This document shows, piece after piece, positions 32,801 to 40,447 of a stretch of DNA of 42,015 nt. Positions within the stretch are counted from its first letter, which is position 1; every line of letters begins with the position of its first letter. The notes under the pieces are model-generated. The model saw only the letters and a program-made list of their open reading frames with translations. It did no database searches and was not told the origin of the DNA. The position numbers and the translations under genes were made by a program. Origin of the DNA: Bacteroidales bacterium (GTDB lineage: Bacteria; Bacteroidota; Bacteroidia; Bacteroidales; WCHB1-69); NCBI GenBank assembly GCA_017962275.1, contig JAGCVQ010000059.1, forward strand, positions 1 through 42,015, read 5' to 3'.

Positions 32801-33725
32801 CATTTTCGGTAAGAGACTCGTTGTTAACAGTTTGCACACGTTTCTTCTCCCCTACCCCCGAGGTCTGGGTCACGAAATAGAAGGAGAAGTCGGAATAGAT
32901 GTTGTAGGCATGGGTAAAGTGCTCACTGACAGAATCGTAAGCGACACGGTGAGGCGACTGTCCATAGAATAGGAAATAGTCGCCGTTGTCGAATGTGCCG
33001 TCGCCACCGTCGTGCATTTCCAAGGGAAGTTCCAGCAGGTCATCGATGCGCGGGTCGGAATTATCTTCCGGCAACATCATGCCGCCGTTGCCGAAAACCG
33101 CTATCTGCGAGGAGGTTATCGGCGTGGACATCCCCATCGCCGTCAAATCCTGATAGGTGACTTTGTAGATGCCGGTCTGCGTGAGCGAGAACTGGTACCA
33201 CTGCCCGCTGGCCAGCACGGAGCGGGCGGCGCTGCCACGGGAAGTCTTGCGGGTGACCGCGTCACGACCCTCGATCTCCAGCGTCACGGAAACGAGCTTC
33301 CGGTAGCGGCCAGGCGAGGTTTCCACAATGGGGACGAAGGTCAGCTGCGCGTAAGCGTTTCTGCGGTCATACGCCGATTTCACTTGATAATCGACCGTTT
33401 TCTGATGGAAGTCGGCAGGAATCAGCCGGACTTCCGCCTCGGTCATGTCGGCGAACTGTTCGTCGGTGACCCTGACCTCGTAACGGGAGTAGAAAATATC
33501 AACAGGGAGGATTTGATAAAAAGCGGGCAGGTCGGGAAATTCGGACCCATAGTAGGCGTCGTCGAAGGTCAAAAACGTCTGCTGGAACCCGTTGGTAAAG
33601 GTCTGCTCCACCGGTTCCCGCCACTGTATAGTGTATTTATTTTGATATCTTTGCGCTTGAATATCAGCGACTTGTGAAATAATCAGAATAAAAAGTAAAA
33701 ATTGTACCCAAGATTTATTACCCAT
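29841..33725 (-). CDS. porU: T9SS signal peptidase/sortase PorU (C25 gingipain-like)
   Basis: 1294 aa, the normal size. The signal peptide is MGNKSWVQFLLFILIISQVA, with cleavage near DIQAQ. Beta-rich N-terminal domains run to about residue 530. The C25 caspase-like domain covers about 535-930. It opens MVIVAHPDFLSQANRLAQF, has catalytic His799 in YIGHSGKDGW and Cys833 in ISLSCTFAYYDR, then FNNDGGAVAVIAAAREAW. Ig-like domains follow, and the C-terminal about 85 residues are FlgD/CTD-like (LNYPNPFTTHTEFYFEH to the end). PorU sits on the cell surface, cleaves the CTD of secreted proteins and attaches them to A-LPS. The stop codon lies in a 28-bp palindrome. No -7 consensus is clear in the 137 bp shared with the divergent PorP gene; TACTTTTT near 33740 is a near match only. 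Confidence 0.95.
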   Translation of the reverse strand: MGNKSWVQFLLFILIISQVADIQAQRYQNKYTIQWREPVEQTFTNGFQQTFLTFDDAYYGSEFPDLPAFYQILPVDIFYSRYEVRVTDEQFADMTEAEVRLIPADFHQKTVDYQVKSAYDRRNAYAQLTFVPIVETSPGRYRKLVSVTLEIEGRDAVTRKTSRGSAARSVLASGQWYQFSLTQTGIYKVTYQDLTAMGMSTPITSSQIAVFGNGGMMLPEDNSDPRIDDLLELPLEMHDGGDGTFDNGDYFLFYGQSPHRVAYDSVSEHFTHAYNIYSDFSFYFVTQTSGVGEKKRVQTVNNESLTENVTVQDFTFFDFYEEDVTNLCESGKTWLGDRYDITQTHSYSFQTPGYPSGAGRISVRGAATASTLSNFQVSVNQSQVGSFNLKAATGSQLVCLSTGDFTFNTSSSSLNVTITYNKPNTSAVGYLDWIEVEVPCALTIRNGQTAFRNPSTVGDGNVTRFNLQGVQTSASVWDVTDPGQTVRIALSADNQGTHFKTATSDLREFVVFDGSNYFTVRPLTAVANQNLHATGNVDMVIVAHPDFLSQANRLAQFRAENDGLSVKVVTPQQVYNEFSSGSQDPIAIRDYMKMIYDRTNKQYPKYLLLFGRPSYDFRGRAQGTALYVPNFEYNIEYTDNSAPQYNYISDIKFQYTGDDALGLLDDGEGYNGNGLYDLAIGRFPCTTASQAAVAVDKSIRYTEKRNLVGENSTQVSNFGDWRNMMAFVADDEEGNDFVYNADLFSKYVETDNPNINFDKIYLDAYQQVSNAGGQRYPDAVTDINNRMNRGALFFTYIGHSGKDGWAAERVLENSDISKWNNKYNLTAMISLSCTFAYYDRMISSPADLIFFNNDGGAVAVIAAAREAWSLPNNQFGRIFFNRMFEKDDEGNYPSISDLQRRAKNQYGPVSGGRGNDLCMFVTFGDPSIKLAVPKYNIVTDSINSEAVGTDVDTIRALSKVTVCGRVTDDDLQTLTGFNGTVFPSVYDKKVIATTLVNDPAANYYPFEFEVQKSLLFKGNVTVKDGRFRFTFYVPKDIDYTFGNGKISYYARSEHEDAAGAFTDFIIGGMDTNGIQDDEDPVIELYMNDENFVNGGITGTSPTLIAKISDNFGINTTGNGIGHDMTGVLDRNSGSKIVLNDYYQTDKDSFNCGTVRYQLQNLAPGDHTISVRAWDVNNNSAERELTFRVVSEDKFELRHVLNYPNPFTTHTEFYFEHNQPGGTFDIQVNIYTISGKLVKTLYDSQYMEGNRCRAISWDGLDDYGDKLAKGTYLYRVRVKTQDGQTAEAVEKLVIL

Positions 33726-33832
33726 TGTACGTTTATTAAAAAGTAAAACACAATAATTCCAAACGAAATGTCGTTAGAATTATTGCAGAAAAAATGTAAC
33801 AAAAAAAGAGGTCAAAGCGTTTAATAATTTTG

Positions 33833-33840
33833 TATCTTTG
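33833..33840 (+). promoter_or_regulatory. -7 element TATCTTTG for the PorP/SprF-gldJ operon
   Basis: TATCTTTG followed by CCCGC, 22 bp upstream of the ATG at 33863. The preceding sequence back to the porU start is AT-rich, without repeats. Confidence 0.65.
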
Positions 33841-33862
33841 CCCGCTATAAATATAAACGAGT

Positions 33863-34942
33863 ATGAATAAACGAATTGTTGTCATAATCACTGTCATATT
33901 GGCCTTTGCAGGAATGCGCGCAACGGCGCAGGACGCTTTGTTTTCGCAGTATTACGCCAATCCGCTGTACCTGAATCCGGCCTTTGCGGGTACAAACGTC
34001 TGTCCGCGGCTGTCGTTCAACTTCCGCGACCAGTGGCCCTCGGCCCCGGGAACGTTCATGACCTACACGGCCTCTTACGACGAACATTTCGACAAGATCC
34101 AGGGTGGTGTGGGCGTGCTGTTGTTCGGCGACCGTGCCGGTGAGGGCGGCATCATCAACACCTACACGGCCAGCGCGATGTACTCCTTCAAATTGAAGGT
34201 GGCCAAGAACTTCAACATGCGCTTCGCCTTGCAGGCCACGTATGAGAACCGCGGCCTGAACTGGGACCAGCTCGTCTTCGGCGACATGATCGACCCCAAA
34301 TACGGTGTCGTCTATCAGACTGCCGAGATTCAGCCCAACCAATTGACTATCAATTCGTTTGACATGGCGGCGGGCTTCTTAGCCTACACCCCGCACGTTT
34401 ACTTCGGCATGGCTGCACACCACATTGTGCCCATCATCGGTGCCAGAGGCTTCATCTCCAACGGCTTGGGCGCCTACGACTACCGTCCGGTCAAATGGAC
34501 CGCCCACGTCGGTGCCTACTTCGATCTGAAACGTAAGAGTAAGAAAGAGACCTCCTTCGGCGACATTTCCATCAGTCCGAACTTCATCTACCAACACCAA
34601 CAGAACTTCAACTACTTCAGCGAGGGCTTCTACCTCAACTTCTACCCCTTCACCCTCGGCATGTGGATGCGTCACGGCCTGACCTACAAGGGCGAGGTGT
34701 TCCAGGGTATCGACACCCTCGGCAACCCCATTACCGTCCCCATCTCATACCATAATCTGGACGCTTTCATCGTGATGTTCGGCGTGGAGTACGAATGGTT
34801 CAAGGTAGCCTACTCGTATGACGCGACCATCAGCAAGTTAGCCAACTACTCCGGCGGCGCGCACGAGGTCTCCCTGCAGTTCCTCCTGCCCTGCCCCAAC
34901 AAGCGCAAAGCACTGAAGGACCTCAACTGTCCGTCTTTCTAA
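33863..34942 (+). CDS. T9SS membrane protein of the PorP/SprF family
   Basis: 359 aa with a signal peptide (cleavage near ATA before QDALFS). The start of the mature chain, DALFSQYYANPLYLNPAFAG, is the family signature, followed by LSFNFRDQWPSAPGTFMTYTASYD. The C-terminus CPNKRKALKDLNCPSF is also characteristic. Beta strands throughout indicate an outer-membrane barrel. PorP is essential for T9SS in Porphyromonas, while SprF paralogues serve individual cargo such as SprB; this one could be either. Its placement ahead of gldJ and divergent from porU favours a core role. It is co-transcribed with gldJ (48-bp gap). Confidence 0.92.
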   Translation: MNKRIVVIITVILAFAGMRATAQDALFSQYYANPLYLNPAFAGTNVCPRLSFNFRDQWPSAPGTFMTYTASYDEHFDKIQGGVGVLLFGDRAGEGGIINTYTASAMYSFKLKVAKNFNMRFALQATYENRGLNWDQLVFGDMIDPKYGVVYQTAEIQPNQLTINSFDMAAGFLAYTPHVYFGMAAHHIVPIIGARGFISNGLGAYDYRPVKWTAHVGAYFDLKRKSKKETSFGDISISPNFIYQHQQNFNYFSEGFYLNFYPFTLGMWMRHGLTYKGEVFQGIDTLGNPITVPISYHNLDAFIVMFGVEYEWFKVAYSYDATISKLANYSGGAHEVSLQFLLPCPNKRKALKDLNCPSF

Positions 34943-34990
34943 TACCCCGTTCAAAACAAAAGATTCAAATCGAAAAACAGTAAATAAGAA

Positions 34991-36496
34991 ATGAATACAG
35001 CAAAGAAATTATTCGGATTGTTCACCATCGCAGCACTGCTGCTGGGCATGTCCGCCTGTAAGAAACAGAAATCCGCCACCACCGGTTGGAACTACAACGA
35101 TGCCAAGAACGGCGGCTTTGAGGTGGCGCCGTTTGAGGAACAGGCCACCGGCCCCGGCCTCGTGTTCATCGAAGGCGGTTCCTTCGTGATGGGCCAAATG
35201 GAAGAGGACGTGATGAAGGATTGGAACAACACGCCCCGCCGTGTTTCCGTCGCTTCCTTCTATATGGATGAATGCGAAATCGCCAATGTTGACTACCTCG
35301 AATACCTCTACTGGCTCGAGCGCGTCTTCATCCCGCAAGACCTGAAAGTGGTCTATGACAACGCCGTGCCCGATGAGGCTGTGTGGCGCGACCGTCTGGG
35401 TTACAACGAACCCCAGGTGGAATACTACTTCCGTCACCCCGCCTTCCGCTACTATCCCGTCGTGGGTGTCAGCTGGCTGCAGGCCACCAACTATGCGGCT
35501 TGGCGTACCGACCGTGTCAACGAGCAGATTCTCGTGGATCGCGGCTATATCGAATTCGCCGAGACCCCGTCCGCAGAGGGCTACTTCAACACCGACGCTT
35601 ACCTGACCTACGAATCCTACGAAGCGGAAGGACAAAAACGTCTCCGCTACATCTCCAGCGGCGAATACCGCAACGTGAAGATGGAAGACGGCATCCTGCT
35701 TCCGAAATACAGACTCCCAACCGAGGCTGAATGGGAATACGCCGCCTACAGCACCGTTGGCAACACCCTCAACGAGCGCGTGCTCGAACGTAAAGTCTAT
35801 CCGTGGAACGGCTCCCAGCTGCGCACCGAGGACAAGAAATACTACGGCGACTTCATGGCTGACGTGCGTCGCGGCCGCGGTGACTACATGGGTGTCGCCA
35901 GCGCCCTCAACGACGGCGGCTTCTACACCAAGGAGGTCAAATCCGACTGGCCGAACGACTACGGCCTCTACCAAATGGGCGGTAACGTCTCCGAATGGGT
36001 GATGGATGTCTATAGACAAACCTCCCACGACGATGTGACCGAATACAACCCGTTCCGTGGTAACTACTTCGAAACCAAGAAGCTGTTGGAAGACGGTACC
36101 GTTGCCGAGCGTGACAGCGTGGGTAAGATCCCCATGGTTCCCGTCTCTGACTTCAAGAACGACAGACGCCGCAACTACCGCGCTGCCGACAACAAGAACT
36201 ATCTCGATGGTGACTGGCAGTCCCTCAAGAATATGGACGATTGGAAGAACGCCACTACCAACGAAGAGGCTACCGACTTGATGTATGCCAAGACCAACAA
36301 CAACTACGACTTCTCCCTCGTGAGCGACCACGCCCGCGTCTATAAGGGCGGTTCCTGGAAGGACATTCCTTACTGGTCTTCCCCCGGCGCAAGACGTTAC
36401 CTCGACGAGGATGAGGCCACCGACTACATCGGCTTCCGCTGCGCCATGGCCCGCGTGGGTACCCAGACACAAGGCAAGGCTGGCAAACGTAAATAA
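34991..36496 (+). CDS. gldJ: GldJ-like lipoprotein (SUMF1/formylglycine-generating-enzyme fold)
   Basis: 501 aa. The lipoprotein signal ends MSAC with Cys23. The sulfatase-modifying-factor (FGE) fold runs from GLVFIEGGSFVMGQMEEDVM to the C-terminal GSWKDIPYWSSPGARRYLDE and DYIGFRCAM. RLPTEAEWEYAAY and YGLYQMGGNVSEWVMDVYRQ are its core signatures. The redox Cys pair of true FGE is not evident, as expected for the structural paralogues GldJ and GldK. These form or stabilise the T9SS ring and gliding machinery at the outer membrane. Adjacency to porU and porV matches gldJ in Flavobacterium; PorK/GldK is the alternative, but porL, M and N do not follow. An insertion of about 100 residues lies between 355 and 450. 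It is followed by a strong terminator. Confidence 0.85.
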   Translation: MNTAKKLFGLFTIAALLLGMSACKKQKSATTGWNYNDAKNGGFEVAPFEEQATGPGLVFIEGGSFVMGQMEEDVMKDWNNTPRRVSVASFYMDECEIANVDYLEYLYWLERVFIPQDLKVVYDNAVPDEAVWRDRLGYNEPQVEYYFRHPAFRYYPVVGVSWLQATNYAAWRTDRVNEQILVDRGYIEFAETPSAEGYFNTDAYLTYESYEAEGQKRLRYISSGEYRNVKMEDGILLPKYRLPTEAEWEYAAYSTVGNTLNERVLERKVYPWNGSQLRTEDKKYYGDFMADVRRGRGDYMGVASALNDGGFYTKEVKSDWPNDYGLYQMGGNVSEWVMDVYRQTSHDDVTEYNPFRGNYFETKKLLEDGTVAERDSVGKIPMVPVSDFKNDRRRNYRAADNKNYLDGDWQSLKNMDDWKNATTNEEATDLMYAKTNNNYDFSLVSDHARVYKGGSWKDIPYWSSPGARRYLDEDEATDYIGFRCAMARVGTQTQGKAGKRK

Positions 36497-36517
36497 TTCA
36501 CGCTTCAATACCCTACT

Positions 36518-36555
36518 TCGGACCTCCTTCTCCAAAGAAAGAGGTCCGATTTTTT
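36518..36555 (+). terminator. Intrinsic terminator after gldJ
   Basis: TCGGACCTC (36518-36526) pairs perfectly with GAGGTCCGA (36541-36549) and is followed immediately by T6. The 14-nt loop is somewhat long. Confidence 0.88.
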
Positions 36556-36561
36556 CTGTAT

Positions 36562-37956
36562 ATGGTTCAGACATTATCTTTTCAACTCTTTGATATCCAA
36601 GACCGGGAACATCTGCTGCCCTACCTCACCAAAAGCTCCCGGACCTGCGACCGCACTTTCACCACCATGTTCTGCTGGCAGCAGTACTACCGCGCCGCAT
36701 GGGCGGAGTCTGACGGCTGGCTCATCATTCGCGCCTTCATCAACGGAGAGCGTCGCGCTGCATACATTCTTCTTTCCCAAGAAGATACTCCGGACTATAA
36801 GATGATTCTCCCAACGGTGGAAGCCGATGCCGCGCAACTGGGGCTGCCCCTCATGCTGATGGGGCTTACGGAGCCGGAGTGCGACGAACTGCGCCGGCAA
36901 TGCCCCGATATGTTCGTGTTCGACAACAACCGCGACTTTGCCGATTACATTTATCGGACCGAGGACCTTCGCACGCTCAAGGGACGCAAATTCGCCCAGA
37001 AACGGAACCATGCCAACAAGTTCAAGTCGCTGTACCCTCAATATCGCTACGAACCCATCACAAACGAGAATATCGAAGACTGTCTGCGTCTGGAGGAAGG
37101 ATGGATTGCCCAACACCCGGACGATGAATTCGCCCAAGGGGAACGCAAAGTCATCCAGATGGGACTTGAGCACTTTCACGAACTCGGACTTATTGGCGGC
37201 ACCTTATACGTTGACAATCAAATCATTGCCTTCACTTACGGCTCGCCTGTCAACAGCAACATGTTCTGTACCCACGTGGAGAAGGCCGACATTCGGTATG
37301 ATGGTGCCTATCAGATGATTAACCAACAATTTGCACTGCATCTACCCGATCAATATACCTTAATTAACAGAGAGGAAGATTTGGGAATGCCGGGGCTTCG
37401 GAAAGCGAAAATGTCTTACGAGCCTGTGGAGATGGCGTACAAGACCACCGCGTTGAAACTCACGGACGAGATGCGCGACTTCGTCCACATTTGGCAACAG
37501 TGTTTCGGGGAAACGGATTTGTCGGTCTATACTTTCCTGTCGCGCTACTATTTCAGCCATTGTGCTATGACGGAAAAGGTGGAGGGGCATGTCGTTTCCA
37601 TGGCCTTCATGATTCCCTGCCAGACAAATCTCGGGTTGGGTGCTTACCTGTACGGCATTGCCACGTTGCCGGAATATCAGCACAGAGGGATTTCCACCCG
37701 GCTGATAAACAACCTGTTGGAACGCTGTAAGGCAAACGGGGCGCTTTTCTCTTTCCTGATTCCGGCTGACGAGAATTTAGACGACTATTACGACCGGTTT
37801 GGTTACAAAGCCACAGGCACAAAAGCCGTTTTCACATGTGACATGGACTTGGGCACGGGCGATACAAAAAAAGACAGAATCTTGATTCTGCCTTTGAATG
37901 AAGCATTCCGTATGCAAACGATTCCGGAAACGCTCGAATGCACGCCGATACTTTAA
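36562..37956 (+). CDS. DUF2156 (aminoacyl-lipid-transferase fold) fused to a GNAT acetyltransferase
   Basis: 464 aa with no signal peptide or membrane segment. Residues 1 to about 300 match the DUF2156/MprF C-terminal fold: FCWQQYYRAAWAESDGWLIIR, the LKGRKFAQKRNHANKFKSLYP block, LIGGTLYVDNQIIAFTYGSPVNSN and LINREEDLGMPGLRKAKMSYEP. Residues of about 310-445 are a second GNAT domain with the acetyl-CoA loop in YGIATLPEYQHRGISTRLINNLLERC and the end DDYYDRFGYKATG. The first half suggests transfer of an aminoacyl group from tRNA or a related acyl transfer; the second suggests N-acetylation. The substrate is unknown. It starts 6 bp after the gldJ terminator T-run and no -7 motif is visible, so expression may depend on read-through or a weak promoter. 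It is convergent with the META gene, with only 2 bp between. Confidence 0.85.
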   Translation: MVQTLSFQLFDIQDREHLLPYLTKSSRTCDRTFTTMFCWQQYYRAAWAESDGWLIIRAFINGERRAAYILLSQEDTPDYKMILPTVEADAAQLGLPLMLMGLTEPECDELRRQCPDMFVFDNNRDFADYIYRTEDLRTLKGRKFAQKRNHANKFKSLYPQYRYEPITNENIEDCLRLEEGWIAQHPDDEFAQGERKVIQMGLEHFHELGLIGGTLYVDNQIIAFTYGSPVNSNMFCTHVEKADIRYDGAYQMINQQFALHLPDQYTLINREEDLGMPGLRKAKMSYEPVEMAYKTTALKLTDEMRDFVHIWQQCFGETDLSVYTFLSRYYFSHCAMTEKVEGHVVSMAFMIPCQTNLGLGAYLYGIATLPEYQHRGISTRLINNLLERCKANGALFSFLIPADENLDDYYDRFGYKATGTKAVFTCDMDLGTGDTKKDRILILPLNEAFRMQTIPETLECTPIL

Positions 37957-37958
37957 CA

Positions 37959-38405
37959 CTACTCCACCTTGCCCAAATCGACACCGATGAAGCGCATCAC
38001 CTCGTTATCGCCTGCGAAGATGAGAAGTTCATTGCCTTTGATTTCGTAGCGGGTGATGTCATATTTCAGGGCTTTCATGAACATTCTTTCCACCCCCATC
38101 TGCTGGCACAGGCGCTTGGTAGCCCCTTGAAATTCAATTGTCATCTTGTGCTTTTTGTTCACAGAATACTCCCCGAAAAAGGAGTTGCAGCCAAGACTTC
38201 CATGTATGGCGCCGGCCGTGTCAAAAGTGATGAAAGGACGCAACGCGAAATCATTACTGACTTCTGTACCCTCAATCGCCGCTAAATTCCACTGCGTTCC
38301 AACGAGGGGATACTGTTCGCCACCCGTGCTTTTCTTGGTGGTTTTGCAGCCGCAGCAAGAGAGGATCAGCATCATCGCAACAAGCGGGAAAAAGATTTTC
38401 TGCAT
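37959..38405 (-). CDS. META-domain lipoprotein (HslJ-like)
   Basis: 148 aa. The lipoprotein signal has several Cys (SCCGC); lipidation is most likely at Cys20 or Cys17. One META domain (PF03724) fills the rest: LVGTQWNLAAIEGTEV, PFITFDTAGAIHGSLGCNSFFGEY and MTIEFQGATKRLCQQMGVERMFMKAL, followed by a closing strand GNELLIFAG. META proteins such as E. coli HslJ are linked to heat shock and novobiocin resistance, but their biochemical role is unclear. It starts 6 bp after the engB stop, so it is the last gene of the envC-engB unit. Confidence 0.88.
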   Translation of the reverse strand: MQKIFFPLVAMMLILSCCGCKTTKKSTGGEQYPLVGTQWNLAAIEGTEVSNDFALRPFITFDTAGAIHGSLGCNSFFGEYSVNKKHKMTIEFQGATKRLCQQMGVERMFMKALKYDITRYEIKGNELLIFAGDNEVMRFIGVDLGKVE

Positions 38406-38411
38406 ATTGAA

Positions 38412-39020
38412 TCAGATTTTAGGGTGATATTGTTCGTTGATTTCTTCGATAAAATCGAGGATTTTGTCCTTGCCGAGACCCGACACCGCCGACGAAGTAA
38501 ACATTGGAGGCAGCTCCTCCCACGTTTCCGACAGCACATTCTTCATCTTCTGCACATTGCTCATCGTCTTGCTTGAGGAGTTTTTGTCCGTTTTGGTGAA
38601 GATAATGGCAAACGGGACGCCGTTTTCGCCCAGATTGTTGATGAAGTCGATGTCGATTTGTTGGGGCTCGAGGCGTGCGTCAGCGAGGACGAAGACGAGC
38701 TGGAGGTTTTCCCGGAAGAGCAGGTAATCGGAGATCATCTTGCCCCATTTCGCACGGTTGACCTTCGACGTTTTGGCGAATCCGTAGCCGGGCAGGTCCA
38801 CCAAATACCAGTTCTTGTTAATCAGGAAATGGTTGATCGTCTGGGTTTTGCCGGGCTTTGAAGAGGTTTTGGCCAGACTGTTGCGACCCGTCAGCATGTT
38901 GATGAGCGAGGATTTGCCCACGTTGGAGCGGCCGATGAAGGCGTACTCGGGCAGGTTGGGCGAGGGACATTTGCGCCAGTCGGCCTCGCTTTGCAGGTAT
39001 TCGGCGGTCTTGATAATCAT
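38412..39020 (-). CDS. engB: Ribosome biogenesis GTPase EngB (YsxC/YihA)
   Basis: 202 aa. G1 is GRSNVGKSSLINML, G3 is DLPGYGFAK, G4 is TKTDK and G5 is SSAVSGLG, with the TSSKPGKTQTINHF switch I region between G1 and G3. This order and length are typical of EngB, which assists late assembly of the 50S subunit in the cytosol. The start at 39020 (MIIKTAEYLQSE) is 6 bp from the envC stop. It is a translationally close partner in the envC-engB-META unit. Confidence 0.96.
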   Translation of the reverse strand: MIIKTAEYLQSEADWRKCPSPNLPEYAFIGRSNVGKSSLINMLTGRNSLAKTSSKPGKTQTINHFLINKNWYLVDLPGYGFAKTSKVNRAKWGKMISDYLLFRENLQLVFVLADARLEPQQIDIDFINNLGENGVPFAIIFTKTDKNSSSKTMSNVQKMKNVLSETWEELPPMFTSSAVSGLGKDKILDFIEEINEQYHPKI

Positions 39021-39026
39021 AGTCGG

Positions 39027-40337
39027 TTATTTTCGGGCCAACCATTCGTTGGGGTTCACGTAATGGTCGTTCTTCCAGATTTCAAAGTGCAGCTCGTAGG
39101 TGTTCGAGGTTGCGCTCTTCGCCACCGTGCCGATCGTCTGTTTGGTGGAGACCTTGTCGCCCTTCTTCACGCTCGTAGTGGCAAGATTCTGATATACCGT
39201 GAGATATTCGCCGTGCCGGACCATCACCACCGTCGTGCCCATGATGTTCATCACGCCGGTGACCACCCCTTCGAACACCGCCCGGACGGGGGTTCCAGAT
39301 TCCACCATGATGTCAATGCCGTGGTTGTCAATCATCACGGAGGGTACATCGGGATGCGGGTAATTGCCGAAATCGCTCACTTTCGCGCCCTTGGCCACGG
39401 GCCACGGCAGTTTGCCCTTGTTGTTGACAAAGGAGGTGTTCAGGGTCTTCTCCTCGGGGGTGAGGGAGATGGAAGCGGAGGATTTCGGAGAAGTGGTGGT
39501 GGAGGCCGTGGAGGAAGAACCTGACGAAGACTTGCCCGACGAGGACTTGCTGCTCTTGCTCCGTTCGGCGTTGGCCTTGGCGATTTCCGCCTTGACCGCC
39601 CGCTGGATAGCCGCGTCGATCTCCTTGCGTTGCTTCTGCTTCTTATTCAGGTCGGCCTGCAGCTTCTGCGACTCCTTTTTCAGCTTCTCGGCATTCTGCG
39701 TCTTTTTCTTGCGGTCGCTCTCCAGGCTCTTGATTTCCTGTTCCTTGGACGACAACGTATTCAGTTTGTCGTTTTTCAGCACCACGATTTGCTCGTTCTT
39801 CTTGGTCAGTTCCTCCGTCGTTTTCTGAATCTGCTCCGACTGTTGGCGCACGTTGCGGGAGAAGATGGCGTAGTAGCGCATGCGGCGGAACATCTGGGAG
39901 AAGTCGTCGGCGGCGAGGATGAAGGTCACTTTGTCGAGAAGGCGTCGGTTGCGGTAGGCGTTATAGACCACCTGGGCGTAATCCGATTTCATGTAGACCA
40001 GTCGCTTTTCCAGCTGGTTGATTTCCTGCTGGTTCTGTTCCTGTTCATCCTCCATTTGGATAATCTGCGAGTTGAGGTTGGTGATCATCTTCTCATGGTT
40101 GCGGATCTGCTGGCGGAGGAGGGCGGCCTGTTGTACCGCCGCTTTCTGGTTGGATTCGTTCTTCTTCAGCAGTTTCTGGGTGTTGGCAATCTCGTTTTCG
40201 AGCTTCTGTTTGTCCTTTTTGAGCTGTGCGCTGCTTTTCCCGCTCTGCGCAAACGTCAGCATCGGGAACGCCAAAGCCAAAACCACAATCAGAATCCGGA
40301 ATCCCTTGCGGCCATATAACAATTGAGAATTATCCAT
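39027..40337 (-). CDS. envC: Murein hydrolase activator EnvC-like protein
   Basis: 436 aa from the ATG at 40337 (MDNSQLLYGRKGFRIL). The export signal is followed by a long Lys/Glu/Gln-rich coiled coil (about 33-270), then a Ser/Thr/Lys-rich linker with SKSSSGKSSSGSSS-type repeats. The C-terminal LytM domain covers about 310-436. That domain is degenerate: NHGID keeps His and Asp, but the usual His in the next motif is Asn (YQNL) and the HxH motif is ELHFE. Loss of zinc ligands is the hallmark of EnvC, which activates amidases at the septum rather than cutting peptidoglycan. The -7 element at 40356 excludes a start at 40358. Confidence 0.93.
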   Translation of the reverse strand: MDNSQLLYGRKGFRILIVVLALAFPMLTFAQSGKSSAQLKKDKQKLENEIANTQKLLKKNESNQKAAVQQAALLRQQIRNHEKMITNLNSQIIQMEDEQEQNQQEINQLEKRLVYMKSDYAQVVYNAYRNRRLLDKVTFILAADDFSQMFRRMRYYAIFSRNVRQQSEQIQKTTEELTKKNEQIVVLKNDKLNTLSSKEQEIKSLESDRKKKTQNAEKLKKESQKLQADLNKKQKQRKEIDAAIQRAVKAEIAKANAERSKSSKSSSGKSSSGSSSTASTTTSPKSSASISLTPEEKTLNTSFVNNKGKLPWPVAKGAKVSDFGNYPHPDVPSVMIDNHGIDIMVESGTPVRAVFEGVVTGVMNIMGTTVVMVRHGEYLTVYQNLATTSVKKGDKVSTKQTIGTVAKSATSNTYELHFEIWKNDHYVNPNEWLARK

Positions 40338-40355
40338 AGTACGAAATATAACCCG

Positions 40356-40363
40356 CAAAAATA
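40356..40363 (-). promoter_or_regulatory. -7 element TATTTTTG for envC-engB-META
   Basis: The minus strand reads TATTTTTG followed by CGGG, 18 bp upstream of the ATG at 40337. Confidence 0.62.
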
Positions 40364-40447
40364 ACAGATATTCCTGCCGGATTATTGCACCTATCCATAT
40401 TTTATGAACAAATAATCGTTAATCTTTGGACAGGGGTTGGATAATTC

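Noticed and set aside
33726-33832. TACTTTTT near 33740 as the porU promoter
   Set aside because: The last base departs from TAnnTTTG and the spacing to the start is very short; recorded only as a near match.
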